Source: Pseudomonas entomophila (GTDB taxonomy: Bacteria > Pseudomonadota > Gammaproteobacteria > Pseudomonadales > Pseudomonadaceae). From it: 64,000 bases of DNA. Location: positions 124,001 to 188,000 of the forward strand of contig NZ_JAAMQI010000004.1 of NCBI RefSeq assembly GCF_013523165.1, given 5' to 3'. Position numbers and translations under genes: made by a program. Shown piece by piece: positions 9,637-18,903 of this stretch (position 1 is the stretch's first letter; each line of letters begins with the position of its first letter). The notes under the pieces were generated by a model. The model was not told the origin of the DNA, searched no databases, and was given only the letters and a program-made list of their open reading frames with translations.

Positions 9637-10803
9637 TCAGGTCAGGAAGTACTGCAACAGGTCGTTCAGGAACAGCTGTCCGCGTGGCGTGGCGACCAAG
9701 CGCTGCGGTTCGACCCGTAAAAGCCCCTTTTGTTCGGCCTCGCGCCGTGCGCTATCCAGCTGCGCAAGCGGCACGCCTGTCCGCTCCGTGAACAGCTGAG
9801 CGTCGACGCCGTCGGTCAGGCGCAGGGCGTTCATCAGGAATTCGAACGGCAACTCGTCCAGGGGCAGTCGTTTTTCCCCTGCCTGGAACGGCTTGGCCGG
9901 GTTCAGGTAGTCCTTGGGCAGGCGCGTCTTCCAAGTGCGCAGGATACGCCCGTCCAGGTAGCTGAGCTTGCCGTGCGCCCCGGCACCGATACCGATGAAA
10001 TCGCCGAAGCTCCAGTAGTTGAGGTTGTGCCGGGCGGCCCTTCCTGGACGCGCGTACGCCGAGACCTCGTACTGAGCGAAGCCCTGCTCGGCCAGCAACG
10101 CCTGGCCGGCCTCCTGGATGTCCCAGAGGATGTCGTCTTCCGGCAGCGCGGGAGGCTGGTTCCAGAACACGGTATTGGGCTCCAGGGTCAACTGGTACCA
10201 CGACAGGTGGGTAGCGCCCAGGTCGATGGCCTGGCGCAGATCGCCCAAGGCTTCTTCGAGCGACTGCCCAGGCAGCCCGTGCATCAGGTCGAGGTTGAAG
10301 TTGTCGAACCCGGCCGCCTGTGCCATGCCGGCAGCGCGTACCGCCTCGCCGCCGTCATGGATGCGCCCCAGGGCCTGCAGCTTGGCCTGCTGGAAGCTCT
10401 GCACGCCGATCGACAGGCGATTGATGCCCAGTTGCCGGTAGGCCTTGAACTTGTCCTGCTCGAACGTCCCTGGGTTGGCTTCCAGAGTGATTTCGATGTC
10501 CGGGCTGAAGGCGATGCGGGCTTCGATGCCACGCAGCAGCCGGCCCAGCGCCTCGGCACTGAACAGGCTGGGCGTACCACCCCCGAAGAAGATCGACGTC
10601 AGCGGGCGACCTTGGGCGGCCGGCAGGTCCTGCTCGAGGTCGGCCAGCAGCGCATCGACATAGGCCTGCTCGGGCAACTCGGGGCCGGCCGTGTGCGAGT
10701 TGAAGTCGCAATAGGGGCACTTGCGCACGCACCAGGGGATATGGATGTACAGCGCCAGCGGTGGCAGGGTCATCAGCGCGGGTGTCGAAACGTTTGCCGT
10801 CAT
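9637..10803 (-). CDS. hemW: Radical SAM heme chaperone HemW (HemN-like)
   Basis: The 388-residue radical SAM protein carries CxxxCxxC at Cys25, Cys29 and Cys32 ([11 protein letters not shown]), then [12 protein letters not shown] and [14 protein letters not shown] [14 protein letters not shown]. It lacks the N-terminal extension of true oxygen-independent coproporphyrinogen oxidase HemN, so HemW (heme transfer) is the better call. ATG 10803 overlaps the rdgB stop by 4 bases; an internal ATG at 10773 is a less coupled alternative. Confidence 0.93.
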   Translation of the reverse strand: MTANVSTPALMTLPPLALYIHIPWCVRKCPYCDFNSHTAGPELPEQAYVDALLADLEQDLPAAQGRPLTSIFFGGGTPSLFSAEALGRLLRGIEARIAFSPDIEITLEANPGTFEQDKFKAYRQLGINRLSIGVQSFQQAKLQALGRIHDGGEAVRAAGMAQAAGFDNFNLDLMHGLPGQSLEEALGDLRQAIDLGATHLSWYQLTLEPNTVFWNQPPALPEDDILWDIQEAGQALLAEQGFAQYEVSAYARPGRAARHNLNYWSFGDFIGIGAGAHGKLSYLDGRILRTWKTRLPKDYLNPAKPFQAGEKRLPLDELPFEFLMNALRLTDGVDAQLFTERTGVPLAQLDSARREAEQKGLLRVEPQRLVATPRGQLFLNDLLQYFLT

Positions 10804-11396
10804 GCCAGCCCCAGGCGCTGACGCAGCAGGGCCATGGCGCGTGCGCGGTGGCTGAGCTGGTTCTTCTCGGCAGGGCTCAGCTCGGCGCTGGAGCAATCGC
10901 GTTCCGGTACCCAGAACAGCGGGTCATAGCCGAAGCCGTGCTCGCCGCTGGCCTGGAACAGGATGCGCCCGTGCCAAAGCCCTTCGCAAAGGATCGGCAG
11001 CGGGTCGTCGGCATGCCGTACCAGGGCCAGCGCGCACACGAACTGCGCGGTGCGCTGTGCCTCGGGCACATCCTTGAGGGCCGCGAGCAGCTTGGCGTTG
11101 TTGGCAGCATCGCCCTGGCCATCGGCATAGCGGGCCGAGTAGATGCCCGGCGCGCCGCCCAGGTGGTCGACCGCCAGCCCGGAGTCGTCGGCCAGCGCCG
11201 GCAGACCAGAAAGGCGCGCGGCATTGCGTGCCTTGAGGATGGCGTTCTCGACGAACGACAGGCCGGTCTCTTCGGGTTCGACCTGGCTGAACTCGCCGAC
11301 CGAGCGCAGCTGCACGGAGGCGCCGAGCATGGCTTGCAGTTCCTTGAGCTTGCCAGCGTTGTGGCTGGCCAATACGAGTTGCGGGAAATTCATCAT
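10800..11396 (-). CDS. rdgB: dITP/XTP pyrophosphatase (RdgB/Ham1)
   Basis: House-cleaning nucleotide pyrophosphatase that hydrolyses dITP and XTP. The 198 residues include the substrate loop [55 protein letters not shown] and [12 protein letters not shown], all Ham1 hallmarks. Two tandem ATGs (11396, 11393) are possible starts. hemW overlaps its stop. It is 105 bases downstream of metW, an order typical of Pseudomonas. Confidence 0.95.
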   Translation of the reverse strand: MMNFPQLVLASHNAGKLKELQAMLGASVQLRSVGEFSQVEPEETGLSFVENAILKARNAARLSGLPALADDSGLAVDHLGGAPGIYSARYADGQGDAANNAKLLAALKDVPEAQRTAQFVCALALVRHADDPLPILCEGLWHGRILFQASGEHGFGYDPLFWVPERDCSSAELSPAEKNQLSHRARAMALLRQRLGLA

Positions 11397-11501
11397 GGGC
11401 CTGGAAGTCTGTCTGGGTTGAAGCGCAGGACGCACCGCGCGGCAATGACGCGCGGGGTCTGCAGTGTCGGAAGGCGAGCCCGTGTGCCGACGGGCGTCGG
11501 C

Positions 11502-12122
11502 TCAGACCGCGACCTTGTGCCCCTGAAGGCCTGGGCTGCTCAGCCGGTAGATGCCGATTTCGCCAAGCAGGTTGGGCCACAGCCGGCTGGCCCAGCCGTG
11601 TCGATGCAGGCGGTCGACGGCCAGGCGATCGATGATCCTCGCTTGACGTTCGACGCACAAGCTCTCGAAGTCGGCGAAGGTGCAGAAGTGGATGTTCGGC
11701 GTGTTGTACCAGGTGTACGGCATGAAGTCCGAGACCGGCATGCGGCCCTTGGTCGCCAGGTACCAGCGGCAGCGCCAGTGGCCGAAGTTGGGGAAGGTGA
11801 TCACGCACTGGCGACCGACCCGCAGCATCTCTTCGAGGATGCGATCGGGGTACTCCACCGCCTGCAATGCCTGGGTCATGATCACCACGTCGAAGCTGTC
11901 GCTGGCGAAGTTGCCCAGGCCCTTGTCCAGGTCCTGCTCGATGACGTTGACGCCCTTGGCCACGCACGCTGCGATGTTGTCCGGGTCGATCTCCAGGCCA
12001 TAGCCGGTGACCTGCTTGTGTGCCTGCAGCGATGCCAGCAGCTCGCCATTGCCGCAACCGAGGTCGAGTACCCGGCTACCGGCGGGAATCCACTGTTGGA
12101 TGATTTCCAGATCGGCTCTCAT
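11502..12122 (-). CDS. metW: Methionine biosynthesis protein MetW
   Basis: A 206-residue class I methyltransferase-fold protein with the SAM loop VLDLGCGNGELLASL and VIMTQALQAVEYPDRILEEMLRVG. Members of this family accompany MetX and support homoserine acyl transfer or its regulation; a defined methyl acceptor is not established. It begins 7 bases after the metX stop, supporting co-expression. Confidence 0.95.
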   Translation of the reverse strand: MRADLEIIQQWIPAGSRVLDLGCGNGELLASLQAHKQVTGYGLEIDPDNIAACVAKGVNVIEQDLDKGLGNFASDSFDVVIMTQALQAVEYPDRILEEMLRVGRQCVITFPNFGHWRCRWYLATKGRMPVSDFMPYTWYNTPNIHFCTFADFESLCVERQARIIDRLAVDRLHRHGWASRLWPNLLGEIGIYRLSSPGLQGHKVAV

Positions 12123-12129
12123 GGGGTCC

Positions 12130-13269
12130 TCAGATGTCGATGCGGTTCATGTAGTTCGAGAACCCCTGCATGTAGCGCGGGGACGGGATCAGGAACGCGT
12201 CGTGGCCGTAAGGGGCATCGATCTCCAGGTAGCAGACGTTCTTGCGCGCGGCCATCAGGGCATCGACCATCTCCCGCGAGCGGGCAGGCGAGAAACGCCA
12301 GTCGGTGCTGAAGGAGATCACGCAGTAGTTGGCCTTGACGTGGGCCAGGGTCGCTGCCAGGTCGCCACCATGAGCCGCCGCCGGATCGAAGTAGTCCAGT
12401 GCCTTGGTCATCACCAGGTAGGTGTTGGCATCGAAGCGTCCGGAGAACTCTTCGCCCTGGTAGCGCAGGTAGCTTTCCACCTGGAACTCGACGCTGTGGA
12501 AGTCGTAGTTGAGCTTGTCGCTCTTGAGTTCGCGGCCGAATTTCTCGCCCATCGAATCGTCGGACAGGTAGGTGATGTGGCCGACCATGCGCGCCAGCAT
12601 CAGGCCGCGCTTGGGAATCACGCCCTGGTCCTGGAACGAGCCACCATGGAATTCCGGGTCGGTCAGGATGGCCTGGCGGGCCACCTCGTTGAACGCGATG
12701 TTCTGCGCCGACAGCTTGGGCGCCGAGGCGATGTTCACGCAATGGCGCACCCGGTCGGGGTAGGTCATGGTCCATTGCAGCGCCTGCATGCCGCCCAGGC
12801 TGCCGCCGACCACGGCGGCCCACTGGGTGATGCCCAGACGGTCGGCCAGGCGCGCCTGGCTGTGTACCCAGTCTTCCACGGTCAGCACCGGGAAGTCGGC
12901 ACCGTAGGGCTTGCCGCTGGCCGGGTTGAGGCTGCTCGGGCCGGTGCTGCCGTTGCAGCCGCCAAGGTTGTTGAGGCTCACCACGAAGAAGCGTTCGGTG
13001 TCGATCGGCTTGCCAGGGCCGATGCAGCTGTCCCACCACCCAGGCTTGCGGTCTTCAGGCGTGTGATAGCCCGCTGCGTGGTGATGGCCCGACAGCGCAT
13101 GGCAGATCAGCACCGCATTGCTGGCGCTGGCATTGAGCGTGCCATAGGTTTCGTAGACCAGCTCGTAACCGGCCAGCGAACGACCGCAGGCCAGGGTCAG
13201 GGGGTCGTCGAACCGCGCCAGTTGCGGCACGACCAGACCGACGGAATCTTTGGGGAAGGCAGTGGACAT
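12130..13269 (-). CDS. metX: Homoserine O-acyltransferase MetX (probably succinyl-specific)
   Basis: Alpha/beta-hydrolase enzyme that acylates homoserine in methionine synthesis. The 379 residues show [24 protein letters not shown] oxyanion region, nucleophile elbow [12 protein letters not shown] (Ser157), and the catalytic His in [10 protein letters not shown] near the C-terminus. Gammaproteobacterial MetX enzymes of this clade mostly use succinyl-CoA; the choice cannot be proven from the sequence alone. Followed directly by metW. The upstream gap contains REP repeats. Confidence 0.95.
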   Translation of the reverse strand: MSTAFPKDSVGLVVPQLARFDDPLTLACGRSLAGYELVYETYGTLNASASNAVLICHALSGHHHAAGYHTPEDRKPGWWDSCIGPGKPIDTERFFVVSLNNLGGCNGSTGPSSLNPASGKPYGADFPVLTVEDWVHSQARLADRLGITQWAAVVGGSLGGMQALQWTMTYPDRVRHCVNIASAPKLSAQNIAFNEVARQAILTDPEFHGGSFQDQGVIPKRGLMLARMVGHITYLSDDSMGEKFGRELKSDKLNYDFHSVEFQVESYLRYQGEEFSGRFDANTYLVMTKALDYFDPAAAHGGDLAATLAHVKANYCVISFSTDWRFSPARSREMVDALMAARKNVCYLEIDAPYGHDAFLIPSPRYMQGFSNYMNRIDI

Positions 13270-13380
13270 CGACCCTGCTCACGCGTGAATGAGGCGTAAG
13301 TCTAAAGACCCCTCCCGGCAGCGGCAAGGCGCATGAGGGGGATGGGGCGCGATGAGACCACGGGCGGCGGCCGGGCGGCC

Positions 13381-13570
13381 GATCGCGGGCAAGCCCGCTC
13401 CCACACGGGCCAGTCATTCTGCTGAGGGCAGGTCGTTGCTTGGAGCAGGCGTTGATAGCGAACGGGCCTGATCAGGCGTCGTCTGCATCGCGGGCAAGCC
13501 CTGCAAGACCGCGCTTGCCTGGAAGGCCGCGGTGGCGCTACGGGTGTGGGAGCGGGCTTGCCCGCGATCG
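13381..13570. repeat. REP pair (divergent BIME) in the yggT-metX gap
   Basis: The 338-base gap 13270-13608 holds no gene. It contains a REP core GATCGCGGGCAAGCCCGCTC at 13381-13400 continuing into CCACAC, and an inverted copy (GTGTGGGAGCGGGCTTGCCC from 13544, ending CGCGATCG) near 13570. A partial copy (ATCGCGGGCAAGCCCTGCAA) begins near 13487. This is the P. putida-group REP, mobilised by REP-associated transposases elsewhere in the genome by family knowledge. The rest of the gap shows no clear promoter for metX. Confidence 0.85.
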
Positions 13571-13608
13571 GGCTGCAACGCAGCCCTTTCAGCGGGTCAT
13601 TGGCCGAT

Positions 13609-14199
13609 TCAGATCATCCGCCACAGCTCTTGCGGCATGCCGGCATAGGCAGCCAGGGGCGGCATGACGAACGACTGGATCACCTGGATCGCCAGGAAGG
13701 CGAAGATCGGCGAGATGTCCATGCCGCCCAGGCTGGGCAGGATCCGGCGGAAGGGCGCCAGTACCGGTTCGCTGATCTGGTAGGCCAGTTCGGCGGCCGG
13801 GTTGTGGCTGTTCGGGGCGATCCACGACACGATCACCATGACGATCATCGCCACCCAGAAGATCTTCAGGAACAGCGAGGCGATGCCGAGCAGCGCCCAC
13901 ATCAGCAGGTGCGGGACATCGCCGAAGGTGCCATAGCTGACCATCAGCACGAAGGCCATCAGCAATGCCTGGATGACGATCGCCAGCAGCAGCGAGGAGG
14001 TGTCGAGGCCGGCGATGCTCGGCACGATCCGGCGGATGGGCTTGAGCAGCGGCTGGGTAGCCCGCACCGCGAACTGGCTCAGGGGGTTGTAGAAGTTGGC
14101 CTTGACCAGTTGCAACACGAAGCGCAGCAGGACGATCACCAGGTACAGGCTGACCAGGGTTTGCACCACGAAGATCGCGGCGCCAGACAGTGCATTCAT
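13609..14199 (-). CDS. YggT family membrane protein
   Basis: The 196-residue protein has two copies of the YggT repeat, each a TM pair followed by the basic motif (QPLLKPIRRIVPSIAGLDTS and EPVLAPFRRILPSLGGMDIS). Family members are inner-membrane proteins linked to osmotic or cation tolerance and often sit next to proC and yggS, as here. ATG 14199 follows GAGGAG at good spacing; a longer open frame upstream overlaps proC and was rejected. Confidence 0.93.
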   Translation of the reverse strand: MNALSGAAIFVVQTLVSLYLVIVLLRFVLQLVKANFYNPLSQFAVRATQPLLKPIRRIVPSIAGLDTSSLLLAIVIQALLMAFVLMVSYGTFGDVPHLLMWALLGIASLFLKIFWVAMIVMVIVSWIAPNSHNPAAELAYQISEPVLAPFRRILPSLGGMDISPIFAFLAIQVIQSFVMPPLAAYAGMPQELWRMI

Positions 14200-14209
14200 C
14201 GAGGGCTCC

Positions 14210-15028
14210 TCATTTACCCAGTTGTTCGGCCAGTTCGGCAGAGCGGTGCGCAGCGGCCTGCAGGGCCTGTTCGACCAGGGCCTCGAAGCCGTTGTCTTGA
14301 AAGGACCGGATCGCCGCTTCGGTGGTGCCGGCCGGCGACGTGACGCGCCGGCGCAGCTCGGCGGCATCGACGTCGCTGGCCACGGCCATGTGCGCCGCAC
14401 CGAGCGCGGTCTGCAGCGTCAGCTGCGAGGCGGTCTCGCGTGACAGGCCAAGCTTCTCGCCCGCTGCGGTCATGGCCTCGATCATCAGGAAGAAGTAGGC
14501 CGGGCCGCTGCCCGACACGGCGGTCACGGCGTCGATCTGTTGCTCGTGATCCACCCAGACGACCGTGCCGACCGCCGAGAGCAGCTGCTCCGCCTGTTGA
14601 CGCTGCAGGTCCGATACCTCGGCGGTGGCGTACAGGCCGCTGACGCCCTGGCGCAGCAGAGAGGGCGTGTTGGGCATGCAGCGCACTACCGGGCAGTCGC
14701 CCAGCCAGGCCTGCAGGCTCTGGCAGGTGATCCCGGCAGCGATCGAGACGACCAGCTGGCCGGGTTGCAGGTCAGGCTGCAAGCGTTGGCACACGGCCTT
14801 CATCACCTGGGGCTTGACCGCCAGCACGATCACGTCGGCACCGGCGATGGCCTGGGCATTGTCTTCGAACACCTCGATGCCCTGCTCGGCCTGGATGCGC
14901 GCACGGGTCTCGGCGCCCGGGTCACTGGCGCGCAGGCGCGATGCCTCCACGCCTTGGGCGCGCATGCCGCCGATCAGGCTCGCCGCCATGTTGCCCGCGC
15001 CGATGAAAGCGATACGTGTAGTGCTCAT
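14210..15028 (-). CDS. proC: Pyrroline-5-carboxylate reductase
   Basis: Last step of proline synthesis, NAD(P)H reduction of pyrroline-5-carboxylate. The 272 residues include the Rossmann start IAFIGAGNMAASLIGGM, VLAVKPQVM, VRCMPNTPSLLRQGVSGLYA, and the C-terminal P5CR signature (VSGSGPAYFFLMIEAM, RRRVTSPAGTTEAAI). The start is fixed by the usual MSTTRIAFIG. Ten bases separate it from yggT and 38 from yggS, indicating one operon. Confidence 0.96.
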   Translation of the reverse strand: MSTTRIAFIGAGNMAASLIGGMRAQGVEASRLRASDPGAETRARIQAEQGIEVFEDNAQAIAGADVIVLAVKPQVMKAVCQRLQPDLQPGQLVVSIAAGITCQSLQAWLGDCPVVRCMPNTPSLLRQGVSGLYATAEVSDLQRQQAEQLLSAVGTVVWVDHEQQIDAVTAVSGSGPAYFFLMIEAMTAAGEKLGLSRETASQLTLQTALGAAHMAVASDVDAAELRRRVTSPAGTTEAAIRSFQDNGFEALVEQALQAAAHRSAELAEQLGK

Positions 15029-15066
15029 GTCAGGTCCTTGAAGGAAAGAGTGAGTAAAGCATGGAA

Positions 15067-15753
15067 TCAGGCGTGCCCGTAGTCGCGTGCCCCGAACAGG
15101 GCGGTGCCGATGCGTACCCAGGTCGCACCTTGGGCGATCGCCGCTTCCAGGTCGTGGCTCATGCCCATCGACAAGGTGTCCAGTGCCAGGCCGAGGCCAT
15201 CGCGCAGCGTGCGCAGGCGTGCGAAGGCAGCGTCTTGGGCCGCGCGATCGTCGGTGGGCTCGGGGATCGCCATCAGCCCACGCAGGCGCAGGCCGGGCAA
15301 TGCCGCGACGGCAGCGGCCAGCGCTGCCAGCTCGTCCGGGCTGCACCCGGACTTGCTGTCCTCGCCACTGACGTTCACCTGCAGGCAGACGTTCAGTGCC
15401 GGCAGGTGCGCCGGCCGTTGCGCCGACAGGCGCTGCGCGATCTTCAGGCGGTCCACGGAATGCACCCAGTCGAAGTGTTCGGCGATGGCGCGTGTCTTGT
15501 TCGATTGAATGGGGCCGATGAAGTGCCAGGTCAAGGTCAGATCGGTCAGCGCCTGTTGCTTGTCCAGGGCTTCCTGAAGGTAGTTCTCGCCCACGTCGCG
15601 CACGCCGGCCGCGTAGGCCTGGCGCACCGTTTCGGCGGGTTTGGTCTTGCTCACCGCCAGCAGCCGAACCTCGGCAGGGTCGCGGCCCGCAGTGGTCGCG
15701 GCGTGCTCGATGCGGGTGATGAGGGCGGAATACGTGTCTGCTAGTGTGGACAT
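15067..15753 (-). CDS. YggS family pyridoxal-phosphate homeostasis protein
   Basis: The 228-residue single-domain alanine-racemase-fold protein binds PLP through Lys36 in LLAVSKTKP and carries HFIGPIQSNKTR, VCLQVNVSGEDSKSG, GLMAIPEP and SMGMSHDLEAAI near the C-terminus. By family knowledge it buffers PLP rather than catalysing a reaction. It is first in the yggS-proC-yggT run and divergent from the pilT-like gene. Confidence 0.95.
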   Translation of the reverse strand: MSTLADTYSALITRIEHAATTAGRDPAEVRLLAVSKTKPAETVRQAYAAGVRDVGENYLQEALDKQQALTDLTLTWHFIGPIQSNKTRAIAEHFDWVHSVDRLKIAQRLSAQRPAHLPALNVCLQVNVSGEDSKSGCSPDELAALAAAVAALPGLRLRGLMAIPEPTDDRAAQDAAFARLRTLRDGLGLALDTLSMGMSHDLEAAIAQGATWVRIGTALFGARDYGHA

Positions 15754-15819
15754 TGGATCGCTGCCGACGGCCTGAGGGTCTGCGGCATTCTACCTGCTTG
15801 CTCGCCGTTGAGGAGTCTC

Positions 15820-16824
15820 ATGGACGTGACTGTACTCGTGGGCCAAGCCGCCGCCGCCGGCGCTTGCGACCTGCACCTGGCTGCCGGACATCCCCCTTGC
15901 GTACGCGTGGACGGCGACCTGCGCCGACTCGACCTGCCACCGCTGGCCGACGCTCAGGTGTTCGCCAGCCTGTGCCCCTGGCTCCAGGATGACCAGCGTA
16001 CACAGTGGCGCGAGGGTGACGAGCTGGACCTGGCCCTGACCTTGCCCGACGCACGGCGAGTACGGGTGAACCTGTTCCGCCAGCAATGCGGCCCTGCCGC
16101 CAGCCTGCGCTTGCTGCCCTCGGAGGTGCCCAGCCTCGAAGCCCTGGCACTGACCAATGTGTTTCGTCCTGTTTCGCAGTGGCTGGATGGGCTGCTGCTG
16201 GTCGGCGGCCCCACCGGCAGCGGCAAGTCCAGCACCCTGGCGGCACTGGTCGATCACCTGAATCGAACGCGCCCGGCCCATGTGATCACGCTGGAAGACC
16301 CCATCGAAATCCTTCACCACAGCCAGCGCAGCCTGGTCACGCAGCGCGAGGTGGGCCGGCACACCCGTGACTTCGCCCAGGCCTTGCGCAGCGCCTTGCG
16401 CCAGGACCCCGACGTGATCCTGTTGGGCGAGTTGCGTGACCTGGAGAGTATTCGTTTGGCCTTGCGGGCCGCGCAGACCGGTCATCTGGTGCTGGCGACC
16501 GTCCACGCTCGCTGTGCAGTGAGCAGCCTCGATCGCCTGGTCGATATGTTCGACGCGCAGGAGAAAACCTTGGTGCGCAGCCTGTTGGCCGAGTCACTGC
16601 GCATGGTCGTGGTGCAGCGATTGGTCAAGCGCAAGGGCGGCGGGCGCGTGGCCGCGCGCGAGGTGCTGGTGGCCACGTCTGCGGTGCGCAACCTGGTTCG
16701 AGAAGGACGTTTGGCGCAGCTGCAATCGGTCATGCAGACTGGCGCAGGGCAGGGGATGCAGACCCTGGAAGACGCCTTGTGCGCCTTGCAGGCGCAAGGG
16801 CTGGTCGACAGGCAGGAGGCATGA
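15820..16824 (+). CDS. pilT: PilT-like type IV pilus retraction ATPase
   Basis: The 334-residue secretion ATPase has an N-terminal PAS-like domain (MDVTVLVGQAAAAGACDLHLAAG), Walker A GGPTGSGKSST (129-139), Asp box ITLEDPIEILH, Walker B-type DPDVILLGELRD, and His box TGHLVLATVHA. It is typical of PilT in length, but the AIRNLI-type retraction motif reads SAVRNLVREGRL. A TTG at 15808 was rejected because AGGAG lies inside that extension. It stands alone here, 12 kb from the pilM-pilQ set. Confidence 0.9.
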   Translation: MDVTVLVGQAAAAGACDLHLAAGHPPCVRVDGDLRRLDLPPLADAQVFASLCPWLQDDQRTQWREGDELDLALTLPDARRVRVNLFRQQCGPAASLRLLPSEVPSLEALALTNVFRPVSQWLDGLLLVGGPTGSGKSSTLAALVDHLNRTRPAHVITLEDPIEILHHSQRSLVTQREVGRHTRDFAQALRSALRQDPDVILLGELRDLESIRLALRAAQTGHLVLATVHARCAVSSLDRLVDMFDAQEKTLVRSLLAESLRMVVVQRLVKRKGGGRVAAREVLVATSAVRNLVREGRLAQLQSVMQTGAGQGMQTLEDALCALQAQGLVDRQEA

Positions 16825-16830
16825 ACGAAA

Positions 16831-16853
16831 CGAGGCGCCACAGGGGCGCCTCG
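16831..16853. terminator. Hairpin between convergent pilT and C40 peptidase genes
   Basis: CGAGGCGCC (16831-16839) and GGCGCCTCG (16845-16853) form a 9-base stem with a 5-base loop in the 57-base convergent gap. No T tract follows on either side, so termination is inferred from position and stem strength. Confidence 0.5.
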
Positions 16854-16881
16854 GATACCGCACGTGGCAAGGCCTTTGCCT

Positions 16882-17511
16882 TCAGCGCTTGACCACCTGC
16901 AGGCCTGCGGTACCGGTGTCCTTCGGCAGGACCCGCTTGGCGACCACGTAATGCTGCTTCCAGTAGGGCTTGTTCAGCGTGTCGATGCTGACCCGCTTGC
17001 CGCGACGTGGCGCATGGATGAAGCGGTCGTTGCCCAGGTAGATGGCCACGTGGTTGACCCGGCGGCTCTTGATGTTGAAGAAGATCAGATCGCCCGGCTT
17101 CAGGTCGCCGCGTGCTACCTTCACACCATGTCCCTGGGCCATGGCGCTGGAGGTGCGTGGCAGGTTCACGTTGGCGACGTCGTCGAAGGCGTATTTCACC
17201 AGGCCGCTGCAGTCGAAGCCTTTGCTCGGGCTGCTGCCGCCCCAGCGGTAAGGCGTGCCGATCGCGTTGACCGCGCGCTTGAGCACGGCGCTGCTCTGCT
17301 TGTTGGCGGAGGCGACGGTCGGACCGGCCTTGAGCTTGGCGGCGTTGCTCGGCTTGGCACGAAGCGGCGCATGGGCGACCTTGGCCGACGTGCCGTAATG
17401 GACGGTATAGCCGGTAAAGCCGTTGGGAAGACGTTGCTCACGGTTGGTGGCGTGGGCGGCCAGGGGCAATAAGAGACAGAGGGTCAGCCATGTCTTGAAC
17501 AAAGGTGGCAT
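16882..17511 (-). CDS. Secreted C40 (NlpC/P60) peptidoglycan peptidase
   Basis: A 209-residue protein with a signal peptide (cleavage near AHA-TN, residue 21), a ~50-residue linker and a C-terminal NlpC/P60 domain. The catalytic Cys101 lies in GFDCSGLVKYAF, His154 in RVNHVAIYLG and a polar third residue at His166 in RFIHAP. Such enzymes cut D-Glu-gamma-meso-DAP bonds in stem peptides. It is divergent from the TM2 gene and convergent with pilT. Confidence 0.92.
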   Translation of the reverse strand: MPPLFKTWLTLCLLLPLAAHATNREQRLPNGFTGYTVHYGTSAKVAHAPLRAKPSNAAKLKAGPTVASANKQSSAVLKRAVNAIGTPYRWGGSSPSKGFDCSGLVKYAFDDVANVNLPRTSSAMAQGHGVKVARGDLKPGDLIFFNIKSRRVNHVAIYLGNDRFIHAPRRGKRVSIDTLNKPYWKQHYVVAKRVLPKDTGTAGLQVVKR

Positions 17512-17674
17512 AGGTGAAGCTCTTGTGGGTGTCTGTTTAGGCGGGCAACTCTATAACACCTTCTGATCAAATAATGATCCGTTGGTCGATCCAAGACCGC
17601 CATACGTCGGCAAGGTTCACAAAAGTCACATGAACGTTTAGAAATTTTTAGGATTACACAGCGAGATTTTACGA

Positions 17675-18091
17675 ATGAATGGTTATCAGCACACCGCACC
17701 CCACGACACCCACAGCAAGGTCATGGGCTACCTGCTCTGGATCTTCGGCTTCACGGGCGCGCACCGTTTCTACTACGGCAAGCCCATCACCGGCACGATC
17801 TGGTTTTTCACCCTGGGCCTGCTCGGCATCGGCTGGATCATCGACTTCTTCCTGATTCCTGCCATGGACCGGGAAGCCGACATGCGCTTTCAGCCAGGGT
17901 CTGTGAACTACAGCCTGGCCTGGATCTTTCTGACCTTCCTCGGCATCTTCGGCGTGCATCGGCTGTATCAGGGCAAGTGGATCAGCGCCCTGGTCTACCT
18001 GCTGACCGGCGGCGTGTTCCTGCTGGGCGTGCTCTACGACTTCTGGACGCTCAACGGACAGGTGTCTCAGGTCAACGGGCAGCGACGCTAG
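17675..18091 (+). CDS. TM2 domain membrane protein with duplicated motif
   Basis: The 138-residue protein has four TMs in two similar halves. Each half carries a TM2-type turn motif, FGFTGAHRFYYGKPITG in the first and LGIFGVHRLYQGKWISA in the second, and each ends in a D-F pair (WIIDFF, LYDFW). No function is known for bacterial TM2 proteins of this type. The upstream gap (17512-17674) is AT-rich and shared with the divergent C40 peptidase gene, so both promoters probably lie there. Confidence 0.88.
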   Translation: MNGYQHTAPHDTHSKVMGYLLWIFGFTGAHRFYYGKPITGTIWFFTLGLLGIGWIIDFFLIPAMDREADMRFQPGSVNYSLAWIFLTFLGIFGVHRLYQGKWISALVYLLTGGVFLLGVLYDFWTLNGQVSQVNGQRR

Positions 18092-18194
18092 GCGCAGGCG
18101 CCAGCGGCAGGTGAAGCGGCGGGGCGGGGGAGAGGGGCATGGGGCAAAGCCTCGTCGCTTCGCCCCATGCTGTAGCTTGCAGCGCGTTGCCGCC

Positions 18195-18902
18195 TTACTG
18201 GCGAATCTGGCGCTGCTGCAGCAGGAGGTTGTTGAAGCCGGCGCCGCCCAGCTGCTTCTGGGCCACGGTCAACTGCTCGCGGTTGCTGAACGGGCCGACC
18301 AGCACGCGGTACCAGGTCTCTTCCTTCACGGTGCCGGACTCGACCTTGACCGCCTGACCGAGCAGGATGATCTGCGCGCGGACCTTGTCGGCGTCGGCCT
18401 GCTTGCGGAACGAGCCGGCCTGGAGGAAGTACTGGGTGGTCGCGGCAGGCTTGAGCACCGGTGGCGCAGGCGGTGGCGTCTGCCCGGAGAGGGCGGCCTG
18501 GGCACGCGCGGTGTCGATCTTCGCCGCTTCCTCGGCGGTAACCGGCTTGGTCGGCGGCGGTACAGGCTGGGCAGGCACCGGTGGCGTCTTCTCAGGCACG
18601 GCCTCTGGCGGCACGATGACTTCCGATTCCGGGAGCAGCGTGTAGAAATCGTACTTGGGCTTGACCGGCTGCTCGGGCGAAGGCGGCGTCTTGGCCGCTT
18701 GCGCGGCTCTCTCGGCCTGCTGCTGCTCGGGCTGGGTGCGCTTGACGTCGCCGCTGCCGGGCTCGAGCTTCATCAGGAACACCACGAACGCACCGATCGT
18801 CAGTCCTGCCGCCAGCCATACCCATCCAGGGATGGGCTGTTTGGCAGGGGCTTGAGTCCGGCTGGCGCCACGCTTGGGTGCAGGCTTCTTCTTGGCGGCC
18901 AC
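18195..18902 (-). CDS. SPOR domain cell-division protein (FtsN-like)
   Basis: A 235-residue bitopic protein: Lys-rich cytoplasmic start, one TM at about 26-44 (GWVWLAAGLTIGAFVVFLM), a Pro/Ala-rich periplasmic linker and a C-terminal SPOR domain from about residue 155 (YFLQAGSFRKQADADKVRA, WYRVLVGPFSNREQ). SPOR domains bind denuded septal glycan, and this layout matches FtsN, though the essential FtsN core helices are hard to see. It begins with GTG one base after the argS stop, an arrangement common in pseudomonads. Confidence 0.88.
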   Translation of the reverse strand: MAAKKKPAPKRGASRTQAPAKQPIPGWVWLAAGLTIGAFVVFLMKLEPGSGDVKRTQPEQQQAERAAQAAKTPPSPEQPVKPKYDFYTLLPESEVIVPPEAVPEKTPPVPAQPVPPPTKPVTAEEAAKIDTARAQAALSGQTPPPAPPVLKPAATTQYFLQAGSFRKQADADKVRAQIILLGQAVKVESGTVKEETWYRVLVGPFSNREQLTVAQKQLGGAGFNNLLLQQRQIRQ

Positions 18903-18903
18903 C

